Source: Tomocerus qinae
Lineage: Eukaryota > Arthropoda > Collembola > Entomobryomorpha > Tomoceridae
Assembly (NCBI GenBank): GCA_020055645.1
Contig: CM034548.1
Coordinates: forward strand, 21,792,701 to 21,856,700
DNA length: 64,000 nucleotides
Reading direction: 5' to 3'
Shown: positions 38,913 through 53,300 of the stretch, one piece after another
How positions within the stretch are numbered: position 1 is the first letter of the stretch
How the letters are laid out: every line of letters starts with the position of its first letter
Notes under the pieces: generated by a model
Seen by the model: only the letters and a program-made list of their open reading frames with translations
What the model was told of the DNA's origin: nothing
Databases searched by the model: none
Translations under genes and position numbers: made by a program

Positions 38913-39184
38913 GTAAATAATAATACAAAATATGAACTTGATAATGTACATAATACATAGTTAGCCGAGAGAGCGTGTCTGAACGTGGATGTGATGTCAT
39001 GGATGTGTGAATGATTCAAGTGAATGTGTGCGGGTGACGACGTTGTTGAAGAATATTGTACATATTATGCATTACAGACGAGTATAAACAACTAGCCTTT
39101 AGGTAAAATGGTAAGCCTACGATAAACACTTGACTAATTAACTTAAATGTTGAACTCTTGTTATTCGTTGTGAATGATACATAT

Positions 39185-39308
39185 TTATTATATTATTACT
39201 ACCATTGTTATTATTATTACTATTATTATATCAACATTATTACTGTCATTATTATTGCCATTATTATTATTATACTACTACTACTACTATTATGATTCTT
39301 ATTATTAC
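39185..39308. repeat. Degenerate (TTA)n/(ACT)n trinucleotide tract
   Basis: Interrupted TTA units then five ACT units and more TTA, about 120 nt, shortly after PMCA exon 19b. Confidence 0.8.
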
Positions 39309-39962
39309 ATAACATCCCGAGATATGTAAGCAGTAGTCGTCGAAATGATTTATATTGTCCATGCTGTAGCCATATACAAAAACATAAGTAGACAGTCGAG
39401 CGAGTCGCTTAGCGATTTTACCATATATTAAATATAATCTGTATTAGTTAATGACAGTAAGGTCAAATGTAGACTATACAAAAGAAAATACTAGCGTCGT
39501 AGAAAGAATACTAACTCTATTAAGCATGCAAGCAAGGAAAACAAACGGCAACTACTAAACTCGTGCTTACACCTACTTCAATGTAATGTAAGCACTCCAG
39601 TCAGACAGATTCTACTAGAGCTCTGAAATGAAAACATGTAATAAGGGATAAAAATTCATTACGTACTGAAAAGAAAATGACAATTTAACCATTTACTTTA
39701 CTAAATGTAATTGTACTGTCGACAACGATAGTTTATAATTGTAATAATACGTCAAAAATAACTGATGACAGGAAACGGAAGAAATCGTAGTAGGTGCACA
39801 CACACGCAAATGAAGCTACATACTAATTATATATTATGTACAAGTACACACACAATCCAATCATCGTGTGTACTAGCCAGAAGAAATCAGATCTACTATG
39901 TATGTACAAGATACAGATACAATCACATTATTACTTAACATCCTACAATGCAATGTAGCAAA

Positions 39963-39989
39963 AATGCTTTCTCTTGGAGAAAGCATTTG
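39963..39989. repeat. Tight 12-bp hairpin downstream of PMCA exon 19b
   Basis: AAATGCTTTCTC, loop TTG, then the perfect reverse complement. About 1.05 kb after the exon 19b stop, so it may lie in the 3' UTR if the transcript extends that far. No U-run follows. Confidence 0.6.
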
Positions 39990-40810
39990 AGTCCAGTTCG
40001 GGTTCATTCGTTGTTGTGTAGGCAGCATAGGAGAACCGAATATTACACATTTACAAAAAAGAGGTCGTGAAAACAATTAATATGATAGTAGGATACCATA
40101 TTAGCCCACCTGTGTCTCCATCAAGTATCAGTCACAACGCAGTCATAATAGTCACACAGCAAAAAGAAAGTACGATTTTGTGTCCAGTCGCAGGTCGGCT
40201 GGACTCAATCCATTCCTACAAAAGTCCTACAATATATGCTACATTGCATAACTATTTAAATATAATGCAATCACATTCATTGTAAACAAATAAGACTCGA
40301 ATGAATCTACATGATGAACTCACAATAGTGATTCTGCTTGGACTGAATTGACTGAGCTGGGACTGACACTTGACACCAGAGGATAAAACTGTGCTCGTCT
40401 GATGAAAAATTGATGTGTGACGTATTTGCCTGCAGCACTACATATTATTACATAACTATTAATGTCTAATGAGAGTAATAAGCTAATAAATAGGTATCTA
40501 CGTATTGTAGGTAGATTTATCAAAGTAAAAGTTGGGTTACATTACATACTAAAAATAAGTATTTATGTAGGGAATGTAACTAGGTAGGTGTAGATACATA
40601 GAGAGAGGGTAGGGTAGACATAATTATCTTATAGAGACAGTAATTGTAAATAGTTACTTTATTGTACTACGAAACCGTGCGTGTTACTTGTTCTAACAAT
40701 AAGTAAGTATTACAGATACATACAGACACATAAAATGTATTATATATCTATATATTATACATAAATACATGTTAGGAGGATGATGATGCTAGTTAGAAAA
40801 TATTATTCAT

Positions 40811-40832
40811 AATAATAATAATAATAATAATA
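40811..40832. repeat. (AAT)n microsatellite
   Basis: Seven uninterrupted AAT units. Confidence 0.85.
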
Positions 40833-41092
40833 TACTACACTTACAATGCATACATAGGACGAAAGAGTATACTAACTTATATATAACCTATACAATACTA
40901 CATACAATACATACAATTGATAACAATAGCCGGAAGAACAAAGATTAGATGTAAGTAGGAAATTTGAGACAGAAAAAACTACGCAATTAGGAAAGACATA
41001 AAATGAATACTAGCCATAAGAGAGACTCAGTTGGGTTGGGACATAACATACCTATGATACTTATTAAATGAGTAGGACGATACTTATCCAAA

Positions 41093-41125
41093 TACTACTA
41101 CTACTACTACTTACCTACTACTACT
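41093..41125. repeat. (ACT)n microsatellite
   Basis: ACT units interrupted once by TTACC. Confidence 0.8.
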
Positions 41126-42326
41126 GCATAGCATCGTACTACACACAACTGTTCCGTATTAATAATCATAGATTACTAATAATTATCAAATATCTTGACC
41201 CTTGGCATAGATCCGCCAGAATCGTCCTGTATTGTAGGGCTAGTTAATGCAGTGCAGTGTTCAGTGTAGTCGTGTATGTAGGCAAGTACGTGAGTAGATG
41301 TGTATATATCTACTATATAATCAAATTATTACTAAAGCGTCGTGAAAGAAAGTGCTTATTAGGTAGTCGCGAAATAGAGTAATTAGACTTTGTCGCTCTC
41401 CTCTTCCTCCATCTCTCTCCTCTCTCAAGCTTTGATCTCCATTTGGTTCGTCCAATCACACTAACTAATTTCTCTTATTGCGCTTGACACACGCCCTGTC
41501 TATGTGCATTCAAATGGAATCATTTGAATACTCGGAAATCATTTACTTACACATGCATTAATTACTACATAAACCGCTACATACATACATATACTACATA
41601 CATATACATAATATTATAATACACTTGAAACCTTTCAGTTGTCTTCTTCTTCTCACCCACACTCTGCAAAATAACATTTACTCATGAGTTCCATGTATGT
41701 ATAGTACTTACTAGGCATTTAACCATATAGCTATATAAGGGACAGTAATGATAAGGAGTAGGGCTACTAGCTATAGCTACTACTCTACTACTTCTACTAC
41801 TAACTACTGATACGGCGAGTAATAAATACATGTATATACAGATAGTTGTTTACTAATTTTCTCAGGGAACTTTGTCTTATCCCTTCACTCAAACAGACAA
41901 TTGCATTTCTAGTGTCCATCTAGATCTCTGTGTTTGTTTTGATCGAATATTGATGGCCTAACAGAGTTTTAAGAGGGAAGGGGTGAAAGGCCGACTTTCA
42001 CTCTCTCACTTTTCAATTGGGTCTGCACGAGTCCAATCACAAAACAGTCAGTCCTCTGTGTGTTGCAATGTACTACTACAACAATATAAAAAAGTAGATG
42101 AACTAGTTCTTCTGTCTATCTCTGTTTGTACATTCTATCTAGCTGTGTCCGTGTGTGATTGATTGTTGTGCGGAGAAAGTAAACGCATACTATACATAGC
42201 TACTACTAACTACACCACCACCGCCACACACTACTACGAATAGAACAGAAGATATACGACATTGAACCCATTCCTATCTAAATAATATGACAATGCACTG
42301 GTACATTGTGCATCCCAAGTGAAACT

Positions 42327-42347
42327 CCCACCCAACCCGCCCCACCC
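42327..42347 (-). promoter_or_regulatory. Strong G-quadruplex motif (minus strand)
   Basis: The minus strand reads five runs of three or more G separated by one or two bases (plus-strand C-runs at 42327-42347). This meets the canonical four-run G-quadruplex rule and stands out in AT-rich DNA. It lies about 3.4 kb past the PMCA exon 19b stop; function unknown. Confidence 0.6.
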
Positions 42348-43668
42348 ACATCGCCGCCGACCTTGTGCAGATTCCCAAATGAAATTACTATAATAATGAC
42401 ACTTGTTAATATTCAGAGGTGTAATTCAAACAAATCTCGAACGAATTGCCCTTGTTGTTACACAGAATTCTGCTAGAAATTCCCAAAAGTAAATTCAAAT
42501 GCTCGGAGACAGGAAGCGGTAGTCAACTCCGTTATTTACATTAAGCAATTACAATATTCTACAGACTAGCGATGATGAGAGACAAAAGAATTCCTTGTAT
42601 CGAATACGCAATAACATTTAAAACTGACTTAATTAATATTAGACATTGAGAGGTGTCATCTAATCTAAGTAATTATGACTTGTTACTATACTGAATAATA
42701 TACTATACTACTGGTGCTTCAAGTGTCTTTGTCTGTATGGTATCATAATCTAATTACATATTATTATGTAAGTATGTATTTACTACGATGTGTATGGTCT
42801 GTCCAAGTTCTTATAGGTCAGGAGGTCTGTGTACCTACTACTCGTTAAAATATTGTAGGCTTTGTTTACAGATTCTATATGTAACTGCGATGTATACAGC
42901 AGATTGTTAAATGTGAATTCGTAGCGTGCGTTGCATGTTTGTGAGTGTATCTGTCTGTATTTTCTGTCTATACGACCATACTACTTACTATATGACTAAT
43001 TAACATGTAGGAGTAACTTCATTATCTTTTTCATTCGGTGCTACTAATTTTTCTATTATATCATTTCCTTTTTGAGTATTTCGAGGATATTGTGTGAGAT
43101 TTTTCGTAAATTAAATTATAAACTTCATAGCATCGAGAGACAACAATGAATGACACCAGTTAAAGTTAAGGCTGCACTTGTCAAAGTAGCAAACACGCCC
43201 AGCGAAGCGAATGAACTTGTAGTAAGTAGTGGTTGATTGAATAGGTGAATCTATAGAAGACGTCTGTTGAAATAATTGTCGCTATTTGTTAAGATAGCAG
43301 GACATTATTGTTTTTGTGATAATCGGGCCTTATTTTTCCTTATCGTCTACGATAGAGAATTTATCGTGGAGATTCCCCTTATGAATGGTCTGGTCTCTGC
43401 CACTCATTCGGAAATTGACTTCGACTGATTGTGAGTATGCACCGCTAGCTAAATAAGGGTGGAGTTGAAGGAGTTTCTGCGGCTTTGTGTTCCGAGCACT
43501 TGTATTTATCATTGGGAAACTCTACAATTCATTCTGGACATTAATTTATACGCAATGTTACATATTACTAGAAATTAGAGACCGAATACTACTGCAACTA
43601 CGACATGGATTTGCATAGGTAGCTTGCCATTCTAAAAGTGGCACGCATACTGATATTCATATTATGAT

Positions 43669-43698
43669 GTACATACATACATAGATAGATAGATATAT
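43669..43698. repeat. (ACAT)n/(AGAT)n microsatellite
   Basis: About three ACAT units followed by three to four AGAT units. Confidence 0.75.
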
Positions 43699-44223
43699 AA
43701 TAAATACGAAGATAGTGGAGTATAGAGTAGATACAAGCCGGGCCAGCAGTACATTACCTAACCTAAACACGTACTTAAATATTAATTACCTAATATATGC
43801 CTGTAACTATTCCTAAAGTCTACCTACCTAATCATATTAGATTGTTAGACACAAATATCTATCTGTACTAGACTACAGTTATGTTATGTATGTAGGTATT
43901 AAATACTGTACTAACTACCCATGGGCATTGTACTCTATGTACAGACAGACAAACACACATACACTTACTACCTTTGTAAATACATGAATGTGTAATGTAA
44001 ATGTATTGACTACGTATTATTATAAGTATTGTAATTAATTGATTGTAGTTTTTCGTCACGCCACGTAACTTAACTTAATTAATTCTGTGTGTACAGATCA
44101 CTCATTACCATGTAACAATGGCTATATACATATAAATACTATACATCCATCAACTCATTCTATGTTTTTGGAGACATTCGCAAAAAGAAAGCATTTCCAT
44201 GTAGAAAGTCGAAGCCCTAGGTC

Positions 44224-44254
44224 CACACACACACACACTCACTCACTCACTCAT
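44224..44254. repeat. (CA)n/(CTCA)n microsatellite
   Basis: CA dinucleotides followed by CTCA units. Confidence 0.8.
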
Positions 44255-46994
44255 CCCTACACAATAATTTGTTTGTTAGTGCTGCAGTGAAAGTAGGAAG
44301 AAAGACGTGTATACTATTATAATATCCTACAGCAGAGAAAACATATACACATCGTTGGTGTACGTTCTAAAGCGTGTTGATCAAGTACGTCTCATAATGA
44401 TTTTTTTCAACACGGACTTTCTTTTTGCATGACTATCGAAGACTATATTATATAGACTAACCTGAATGAAGCTTTTCTCTTGCAGTAGTCAACGCCATAA
44501 TCATAAATTGTCTTGTCTCATTGTCTCGCCTTAGTTAGTTACTAATGATAATATTATTACTATTAATACAATCTAAATAAGTAAATGTATAAACTACAAT
44601 AAAACCAGGACGCAGTATTTATTAAAACTTACGCCATATTATATTATTACAAACAAAGCCCATACTCTTGCAAATAAATAAATAAAGATAGTGTGATAAA
44701 CTGAATGTTACACTTTGTTACGACAATGTACTAAAATACTACTAACTAACTACTACATACATACATACTGGGTAGATGAGCTGGCGATAACTCCCATCGG
44801 TTGGCTGCACAATCCCTCTATTAATAATAATAAAATCTCCTATACTGCCCTAAATCTCACACCCAACCAAACATCCGATATCCCAACCAATCAATCATCC
44901 GTAAAATCAATCAAGTCAAATCCTCGAACCGAGTCTACATAAATATTATTATACTTAGCACTGTAGTAATTTACTTTAAATGTATTCATATTGATCTTTG
45001 TTAGTTTACTCATTGTCAGTCTCACTTCACAAATTAGGTACCTTATATACTACTTTACATACAATACAATACACCAAATAAAATAACAAATGTTATTATA
45101 TCTTCTATTTCTGCTAAGTTCTAGCTCAAGAGTTGAATAGTACTTACTTATGTGTACTAAATACATACATAAATATTAGTTAGCATTAAATAACAGAAAA
45201 AAACCATGATATAAAGTTATGTAGTTAAATTAGTATTATGCATACAATTAGCTCTTGTTCAATACAACAACACAACTACGCGCACTGATTCAGTATCAAG
45301 TGTCAACGTTAATTACAACTCAGTTAAATATCACAACAAACACATTCACCGAGTATTAAGTAGCGGCATAGAATTGTATTTAAATTGATATTCTAATTAT
45401 TATTGTCAAATTATCATGCACTTCCAAAATAAAAGTTCTAGTCCATTGTCTATTAAAAGAGTATGCACGAGTACCTTGTTCGGACAAGAAGCATTCGGAG
45501 TAAATCCACCAGTTGTCTTGAATTCTACCCAATTGATTTGTATTTTATCATATCAGTAAATTAAGCTCTATAGGATGTAGATCAATCCCACCTTTTATCA
45601 AGGTGCTATAATTATCACAATTAGTACCTATAGTAAGAAATAAGTAGCTTGTATGTTTGTGCTGTATATAGTAGGTACTGGTTGTTTGTCACTATACTTC
45701 CTGCCCCCTGCCATCATTTGACATTTACATTCTTGCATTATCTCACCTTATTTCTTCAACTACTACTTTTGATTTTATAGCATTTACAATTTTCTACAGC
45801 CTCTGACAATGAAAACAATTCTTATACTTGCCCCACAAAGTTTTTTTTGTTTGACCATAGACTCAATATAGTATTTTGTATTACACGTTGAATAATTATA
45901 TACTAACCCTTTGTACCGTACACTGTCTGTATTCCATGTTCACATCCTCGTCCAATGAAAATGAAATCCACCAGTTGCAATAAGCAATTCCGAAATGAGC
46001 CTTATTTCCATAGTGGAAGCGATCATACTTTAATTCTTTTCCTTACATATTACATACATACATAACATACCACGATAAATAAAATAGCTTACCAAAATGA
46101 GCAAGTGCAATTTACAATTCATTGCTGCCATGCTACGCTCTACTGTCTTAAAATACAATGTAACTATTGTAATTCAACTAAAAGATGTACAGGACTTCTT
46201 TACCAGTGCTGTATTTATATACTGTGTACAACGCAAAAAAGCCGTAAAATTTTCATCTGTGTGTATTTATGAGGATCGTAATAAAATAAATGCGGCAAAA
46301 AAGGAAATAACAATATAACATTGAACATACTACATAAACCACAGAAAGCGTTTTGAAAAGCGCAAACCTAAATAATCTAGTGATGATAATGTTGGGTAAG
46401 AGCTTTGATTTATTTTAAGTTATCAATTCATTCATGAAAGTTCAATGAGAAACAAAAATAATAATACTAATAATAATAAAGTACTAAAATTAATGCTAAA
46501 ATTAAAATATTTGTCATGTACTGGAAATCATCACTGGACAACTATACAATGAATAGACTCATGTCAGATATTTTGTTCGAATTCTTATAAAAATGATGAA
46601 AAATGTTAAATCTAACGGCAGTTGTTATTGTTGTTATTAAATATGACATACAATTAAATAGCATTGTTACACTAGAATATACCAACTACAGATTTAAATA
46701 CTATAATACATTTAGAATGATAGATTGGGCGCGTACGTGGTTACTTGTCTGTTGTACATGTATGACAAAGCTATTGCATCACACTATCACCAACCACAAT
46801 CTGTAAAAAACCTATTAATACTATCACCTAATTACCTCCTTGGTGAGAGGGATGGTGAAAACAGGATGATGAGCTACAGGTGCATTTTTCATTCCTTTTC
46901 TTATCCCTGACTGCTTATAAATAACATTACTAACTAAGATACGTACCTACCCGTCAGGTCAGATGTCAGTCAGTGTGTGTTAGAGTCACATGTA

Positions 46995-47300
46995 TTAAAC
47001 AAAAGTAACGTCGTCGTACTCGTATTTATTGTAGTCACGGTCTTGGTTCTCCGACCCTCAAATTATACTCCGAACATCTTCAGCTCTCCAACCATCTTCC
47101 TCTCTCATGCTCCAAAACAACATTTCTTTACTTCCATCAGTATTTGCTTTCCATTCTCCACTGACAATTTTTGCATGCAAATCTCTTACACTCAGAATCC
47201 CATCTGAATCTGTATGAAAATACTTTTTTACCTTATAATAGATTTCTTTGTACAAATTGTCGAAATGTAATTCATAGCACCAATTGTAATTATTATGTGT
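46995..47300 (-). pseudogene. Unrecognised minus-strand coding-like block with in-frame TGA
   Basis: On the minus strand the frame opens exactly after a TAG (possible AG acceptor) at 47301-47303 and runs 80 codons rich in Asp, Glu, Lys and Gly (HTDSDGILSVRDLHAKIVSG, MREEDGWRAEDVRS) to a TGA at 47058-47060. The same frame then continues coding-like (GSENQDRDYNKYEYDDVTFV) to TAA at 46995-46997. A GTATAA donor lies just before the TGA, so the real exon may end there. No family recognised. It could be an exon of an unseen minus-strand gene or a decayed copy. Confidence 0.3.
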
Positions 47301-50300
47301 CTAATTCATTTTTTTTCAATCAACCGACAAGACAAATAACATGACAAAATAAATATAATACGTGCATACACATACACACAAACAGGTCACAAACATTAGA
47401 CACATGAAAACACACTAAGACTCACTGGAACATTAATATTGTATAATGTAATGGTAAGTAGCGTTATATAGTGAATATTATATACTGAAATAATCATTTT
47501 ATTACTACAACACACCTGTACATGAAACATAATACATACCTACCTACGTGTATAACTACAAACAAAACTAATTAGAGGTATACTTTTACTATAATGACAA
47601 ATACATACCTACTATACATGATAGATACATATTATGTACTTGCTTTCACATAAAGCGACACTCAAAATTACATTTCAATCGCGTTCAAGCGCAACATCAA
47701 GCAGACATACCAAAAAACACATAATTTGTACGTATTTTAAGTACAGTGCAGATGAGATGATGATATTGACAGTTGGTTGGGTATGAAAATCCTTTTACAT
47801 GCAGTAGCTAGGTATTCTTGTTGTATAGGAGTGACAAGGAATCTTTTATTGTACTGTAAATGGAATTTCAGAGCTCCAATGACTGTCTGTCTGCCCTTCA
47901 TCTGTAAAAGTGTAAGTGACTAAATGTACACGATGTACATCCCTCAGTCAGTCAGTAGACTTTGTTTTAATAAAGGAATTCACGTTGAATCGACAGATTT
48001 GATTAAAGGACTGCGTATACTTGAGAGAGAGGGCTGAATATCTGGAGACGACTTGAAAGGAGAACCAGCCAGTGCAAATGTTTACAATTGCAGATTAAAA
48101 CTCAATGCTTACAAAAACTAGAAAAATGCAAACAAGATTAGAGGTAGATAACATACGTACATGATACAATGGGGTTCATTATGATCTTAGTACTGTAAAG
48201 ATGAATATTGTGTATTTTTTATTATTGAAACGTGTGCTTGGGTAGTGTACAACCCTAAAGACGAAAATAATACAAAACGGCCAACAATGGCTCCTGCTTG
48301 TTATTGTTAAATAATATTATATCTCTAAGTGTTTGTTGGATTATGATTCAGAATGAGCTCACTTGTTTATCAAGTTAGCATTTTGTTGAATGCAAAAGAG
48401 ATCAAATAAATGCCCACATTTTTCCTCTAAATATCGTCGTACATTCACTATTTATTATTTTTATCTTTTCAGACATTCACACTCGTTCGCAATTTTAATT
48501 ATGCTTATCTCCAGACACTTACACTGATAAATCACTCACACAATAAACATTACTTTCTGCGTAAGCTGACTTTGCATAAATACATTCGTTTCTTATTTTG
48601 TAATGGCTTTTATCATCACGTACAAACTAAGTAATCACATAATTCGTACATCTTCATGCAATTCAGCAGAACGGTCACGTAATGGTTCATTTATCGTATC
48701 TACTGCTACACAATCTTGCTCTGCTTTCAATTCTTTTAATTTCATGTTTCCATTCGCTAGCGTCAAGTTAAGAAGTTAAGACGCTCTTCTCATGATACAC
48801 ATTCTTTACATTTTTAAATATACAAGCATTATAAAATAGCATAAAAATAAAATGAATGCATCACTTCAACTGTAAACACGAAACCAATGTTAAATTAAGT
48901 CACCTAGTCATAATTATACTATTATGAAGCACGTGGAACAAATACCGAAATATTTCTATTACGGCTACAAATTAAACCTTACATTTACCACTTGCATATG
49001 TTTCTACTTTTCTTGAAAATTTCTGTAAAAGATTCAAAATTCCTTCTGAGATTTTGGAGGAAGTGGCAATTACTGCTATAAAAGGATCCACATCAATTTT
49101 ACGGAACCATTTATTTAAATCTCAAATATAATGTCATATTATTTCATTCTTCATAATGCTTTTACTTTACTTTTCAGTTTCTACGTTATTGAATTATTTT
49201 GCTGTGTCTAAAAGTCAATCTCAATTTGGGACAGTAATAAAATGTATATAAAACGTAAAGGTACTTTACTTTCTATTTGGAATTAAGATGCACTGAACTT
49301 TTTGATTCTTGGAAGGCAATAATATGCAATAATTTTGACAATATTATTTGTTGAACCCCCTTCAAAAAATTTCTGGATACGTGCCTGCAAATGAGTGCAC
49401 TAAGGTAAGCCTGGTAAGTAACATTTTTGTCTTATTATTGGTACAAAAAAGTCCTATGCAAGATTGTTTACACTTTTACTTTAAACTGTGTGACTTATCT
49501 ATTTTCTACTGTTAGTATTACATGGGAACCTTAATATTGTTATGCTGTGTAGAGAGTGGATGGAATCCACATGCTTTATTCATAGACAATAACAACTACT
49601 GCTATTATTGCATGAATCTAGTTGTATTAAAAGATAAAGATACCAATAATAAAATAGTATCTGTAAAATATAATGTAGGCACTGCACAAAAATAGCTTAT
49701 TCAATTCCAAGAAAGAGATTCAAAAAGTCAAAAGCACAACTATTGGAAAGCAGAAGCATTATTCTAAGTTTAGGGAGGCAGACGCCCTGATGCAAACCGT
49801 TTACAAGAAATCGCCAGGTTGTCTCTTTGAAAAGGTATCATCGTATTATTCATATTAGGTCTTTAGCTACATCTTCATTACTATCTTGCCCAACCCTGCC
49901 AACTGAGAGCACCCTGCTTGTATTTGCTGAATGGTAGCTCACAAACCTCAGAATCCCTAAGTAAATTCAAGAATGTGTTTTTAAAGGTTCTTGATTTTCA
50001 ATACGAAGGTATGCTTATTTTAAAAAATAAATAAACAATAGATGCACGGATAAGTGACTTTACATTTTACTAACCAAGCTTTAAACAATGTCATAAATAT
50101 GGGTTTTAGCATTTGCATTTGTATTCCAATCTACTTCTGTACCATGTACTATTATATTGGTTTCATCTAATAATGAGCACATTTATCAGTAAATTACTTG
50201 TATTCGTTAAGGTCCAGTTTGGTCCAATTCGATTCAATTCGTTCTAATTCAAAGTAAAAAATATGAAAACCACGCTGTTAAAATTTATGGCTTATTGTAA

Positions 50301-53300
50301 CCAACAGTCTGAATTTGTAAGTCAGTCCAAGAAGTTTAGCCATATAAATACTCTCTTACGTACCTTTATTCATATTTTCAAGTTTCCATATATTAGTTTT
50401 CAAATAAGCATACCAGATTTTCTTGCAAATTCTAACTCAGCTTCACCCCAAAAATTGCTTACTAATTTATTCCTGGTGAATTTATTGCTCTATATCAATA
50501 AAAATTAATGATATTTTTATAATGAAAATTCTTGTACATATTATGAAAACAATTTTTATTGGCTTCTATGGTGCTCTATTAATAGGTCAATGGATATATA
50601 CGAATAAATTACCATGTGACTTCAGAATGTAATTTAAAAAGTCAGTGTTAAATAGTGCCACGCGTTGCTATTTTTGCATGTAGTATTATGCTGATATTTG
50701 CGAAACAGATACTTTGTTATGCTGAAAAGGTTAGTATTTATTTAGGCACGGTACATCATAAAATAAACAGGTAAGCAGTTAAACATAATTACATAAGTTT
50801 CCTTTGCTGAAATCATGAAAGGGTTTAATTTAATATTAAAACATGAAAGGTTGTTGATTTAAATGAATATCTTTTGTGCTATCTGCAAATCTTGTTTTTA
50901 GAATTTGAAATGTGAACTCTCAAGGTAGAGCAATTTGATTCAACTTGGCATCTTTTACATGCAGTGTACATAGAAGTAAGTGAGAAGGTATGGAGTAAAT
51001 TACATGGTTGGGTACAGTATCTCACTTCTTGACAACCCTTTGGAACTAAACCGCAGAATGGTAGCTAACAACAGAAGGGGCATTTAAGTAGCAGAAAATG
51101 TTTCGAGTGACTATCTTAAAGACAAATGGAACAAAGGTATTTGCTTACGAAACAAACTTACTCTATTCTGAGAAAGTATCATTAGTGAAATGTTTTTGCT
51201 TTGCTGTGTGGTAGTAAAAATATATTTATTTAACGAGTTCTTGAAGCGGCTCATTGACAGACAAGCCCCACAATCAAGTAAAGACACAGATATTATTCTT
51301 TGCCTAGAGAGGAGACATAATACAGTGTCACATTATCATCTTATTTCTCTCATGGCTGGCACAACAAAGCAATACTTATCTTATATAGAGTTAAGTTTGG
51401 TCAGTGCAATATTCCCTCTGTTTGAAGTGACTAAACTGCAGAGATTGTAAACAGAGATTACTTACGCTAAACTTCAGGTACTTATACAGTGTCCTAGTCA
51501 TACGTGTGGATATAGCTCTCTTGCATTTGAGTCAGAGTGAGTTTGCTCTCTTTTTTGCATTTGTAATCGTACAGATCTGACTGACATATTGCATCTATGT
51601 ACCTCACGACGATATAATTGTAGAGAGAACATCATAACATAACTCTGATGAAGGTGTACAGCATATGAGCGTGTGTGTATCTATAATATTATGTGATTGT
51701 AGTACAAGGAAGAGGGAGAAGGCACCCGATATATATGTGCAAAAGTGCAAATAGAAATGCCTATAGAGTAGTTTGGCGTTATCTATGGCTATGGACATTC
51801 TTCTGTGGCTTTCCATGATGAGTTTCCAAGATAGTCAGAAGAATTAACAACATAGCAATATCGTTAAGACTGGTAAAAGTAAGTGAGCGTGCATATAGGT
51901 GAGTCTACGTACGTTAATACGTCTGTCTGTATATTGTATGTAGATAGATAGATACCCATAAAAACTAAAAGCCTAATAGGTACACCAAATGTCTATCTAA
52001 AATGCTACAGTAGCAGCAACCAAGAAGTTTTATGGTACAGGCAAGACAAAAATGAAATGCATTGTTATAGAGTATAATATTATCGTTTTCTGCAGTGGGT
52101 TGAGTAGCTGGTACCTACGTACTCAACTCGAGAAACCCATTATTTACGAAACAGCACATCACAAAATTATCACAACTAGCCCATGAGAATTTAGTTCAGT
52201 CAGTTAAATAGAAAACGTAAGACCTAAATAGTACATGGCTATAATAGCATTTATTATGTTTTATGATTTCATATTACATATCCCAAGATTATATGCGTTA
52301 ACTGCCCATCCATAATACTATCTACTACTTCTCTACTCTACTTAAATGTAGCAGCTTTTTCAAGTTACGTAGTATATAGTGCGGTTCGCTACTAAAACTA
52401 AAAGGCTTAAGAGATGTGATAAAACGTCAATTTATACTCACTCATTATTTCTACGCTAGTAGGAACAACAATTTTAATTCCACTCAACTCTCACTACCTA
52501 TAACTGCCTAAACTGGTCTCAGAGCCAGCGTGCATTGTGCTCTGCATCTATGGCATCATCACATCAACTGCCATAAGATACCTAAAACACTAAAACCAAA
52601 GATAAATCCTTATACGTAATGGGATGCGTTGCGTATACGTTTGGAATTTCGACTGTTAGCGTTACTACTGCATGACAATCGTAAAGATGTGTATTTATTT
52701 TGCATCCCTATACTTACAGAGAACTTCATCTCTCTGTATCACCTCAACACATTACTATAGGTACAAAAGAGTTTTGTGTGTGGCAAGCTAAAAGACCATA
52801 AAAATCTAAAAAGCAAACCCAACTCACTCAAAAGCTTCTTTACAGCGTAATGCACATATTTGTATTGTTAGCACATCAAACTCAAACTACTATTAGTTTT
52901 CATCCTCTATAAGGCAAAAATATATTGCAAACAAAACGTAATGTAATATGCACGATGACAATTTTATCATGTTATTTCTATCATCACGCTGTACAGACAA
53001 TAATAAACGTAGAATAAGCTACAAGAGGTAGGAACAAGATAAAGTACAAGATAACATGCAATTATAGTATCTATACTCCACGCAGTGATCGTTATACAGA
53101 TCATATACAAATAAACTGTCGGAATAGTAAATTCATGTTGATCTGTATATATAAATAGGTTCAGTCAGGAGTGAATCTCTGAACGGAGGGAGTTTGGCCA
53201 GTAAATGAAAGAATAATAGGCCCCGTGTACTATGGTGGTTGGCAACATTGGAGTGGAGGAGGAAAGAGGCAACTCTCTAGCTGTGACATGAACTGGCTCT

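Noticed and set aside
43330-43512. 60-codon minus-strand frame with a protein-like end (KFSIVDDKEK)
   Set aside because: Too short and unrecognised; no splice signals or neighbouring exons.
47058-47060. TGA in the minus-strand block read as selenocysteine
   Set aside because: No Cys/Sec-type redox motif around it, no recognised selenoprotein family and no SECIS element identified.
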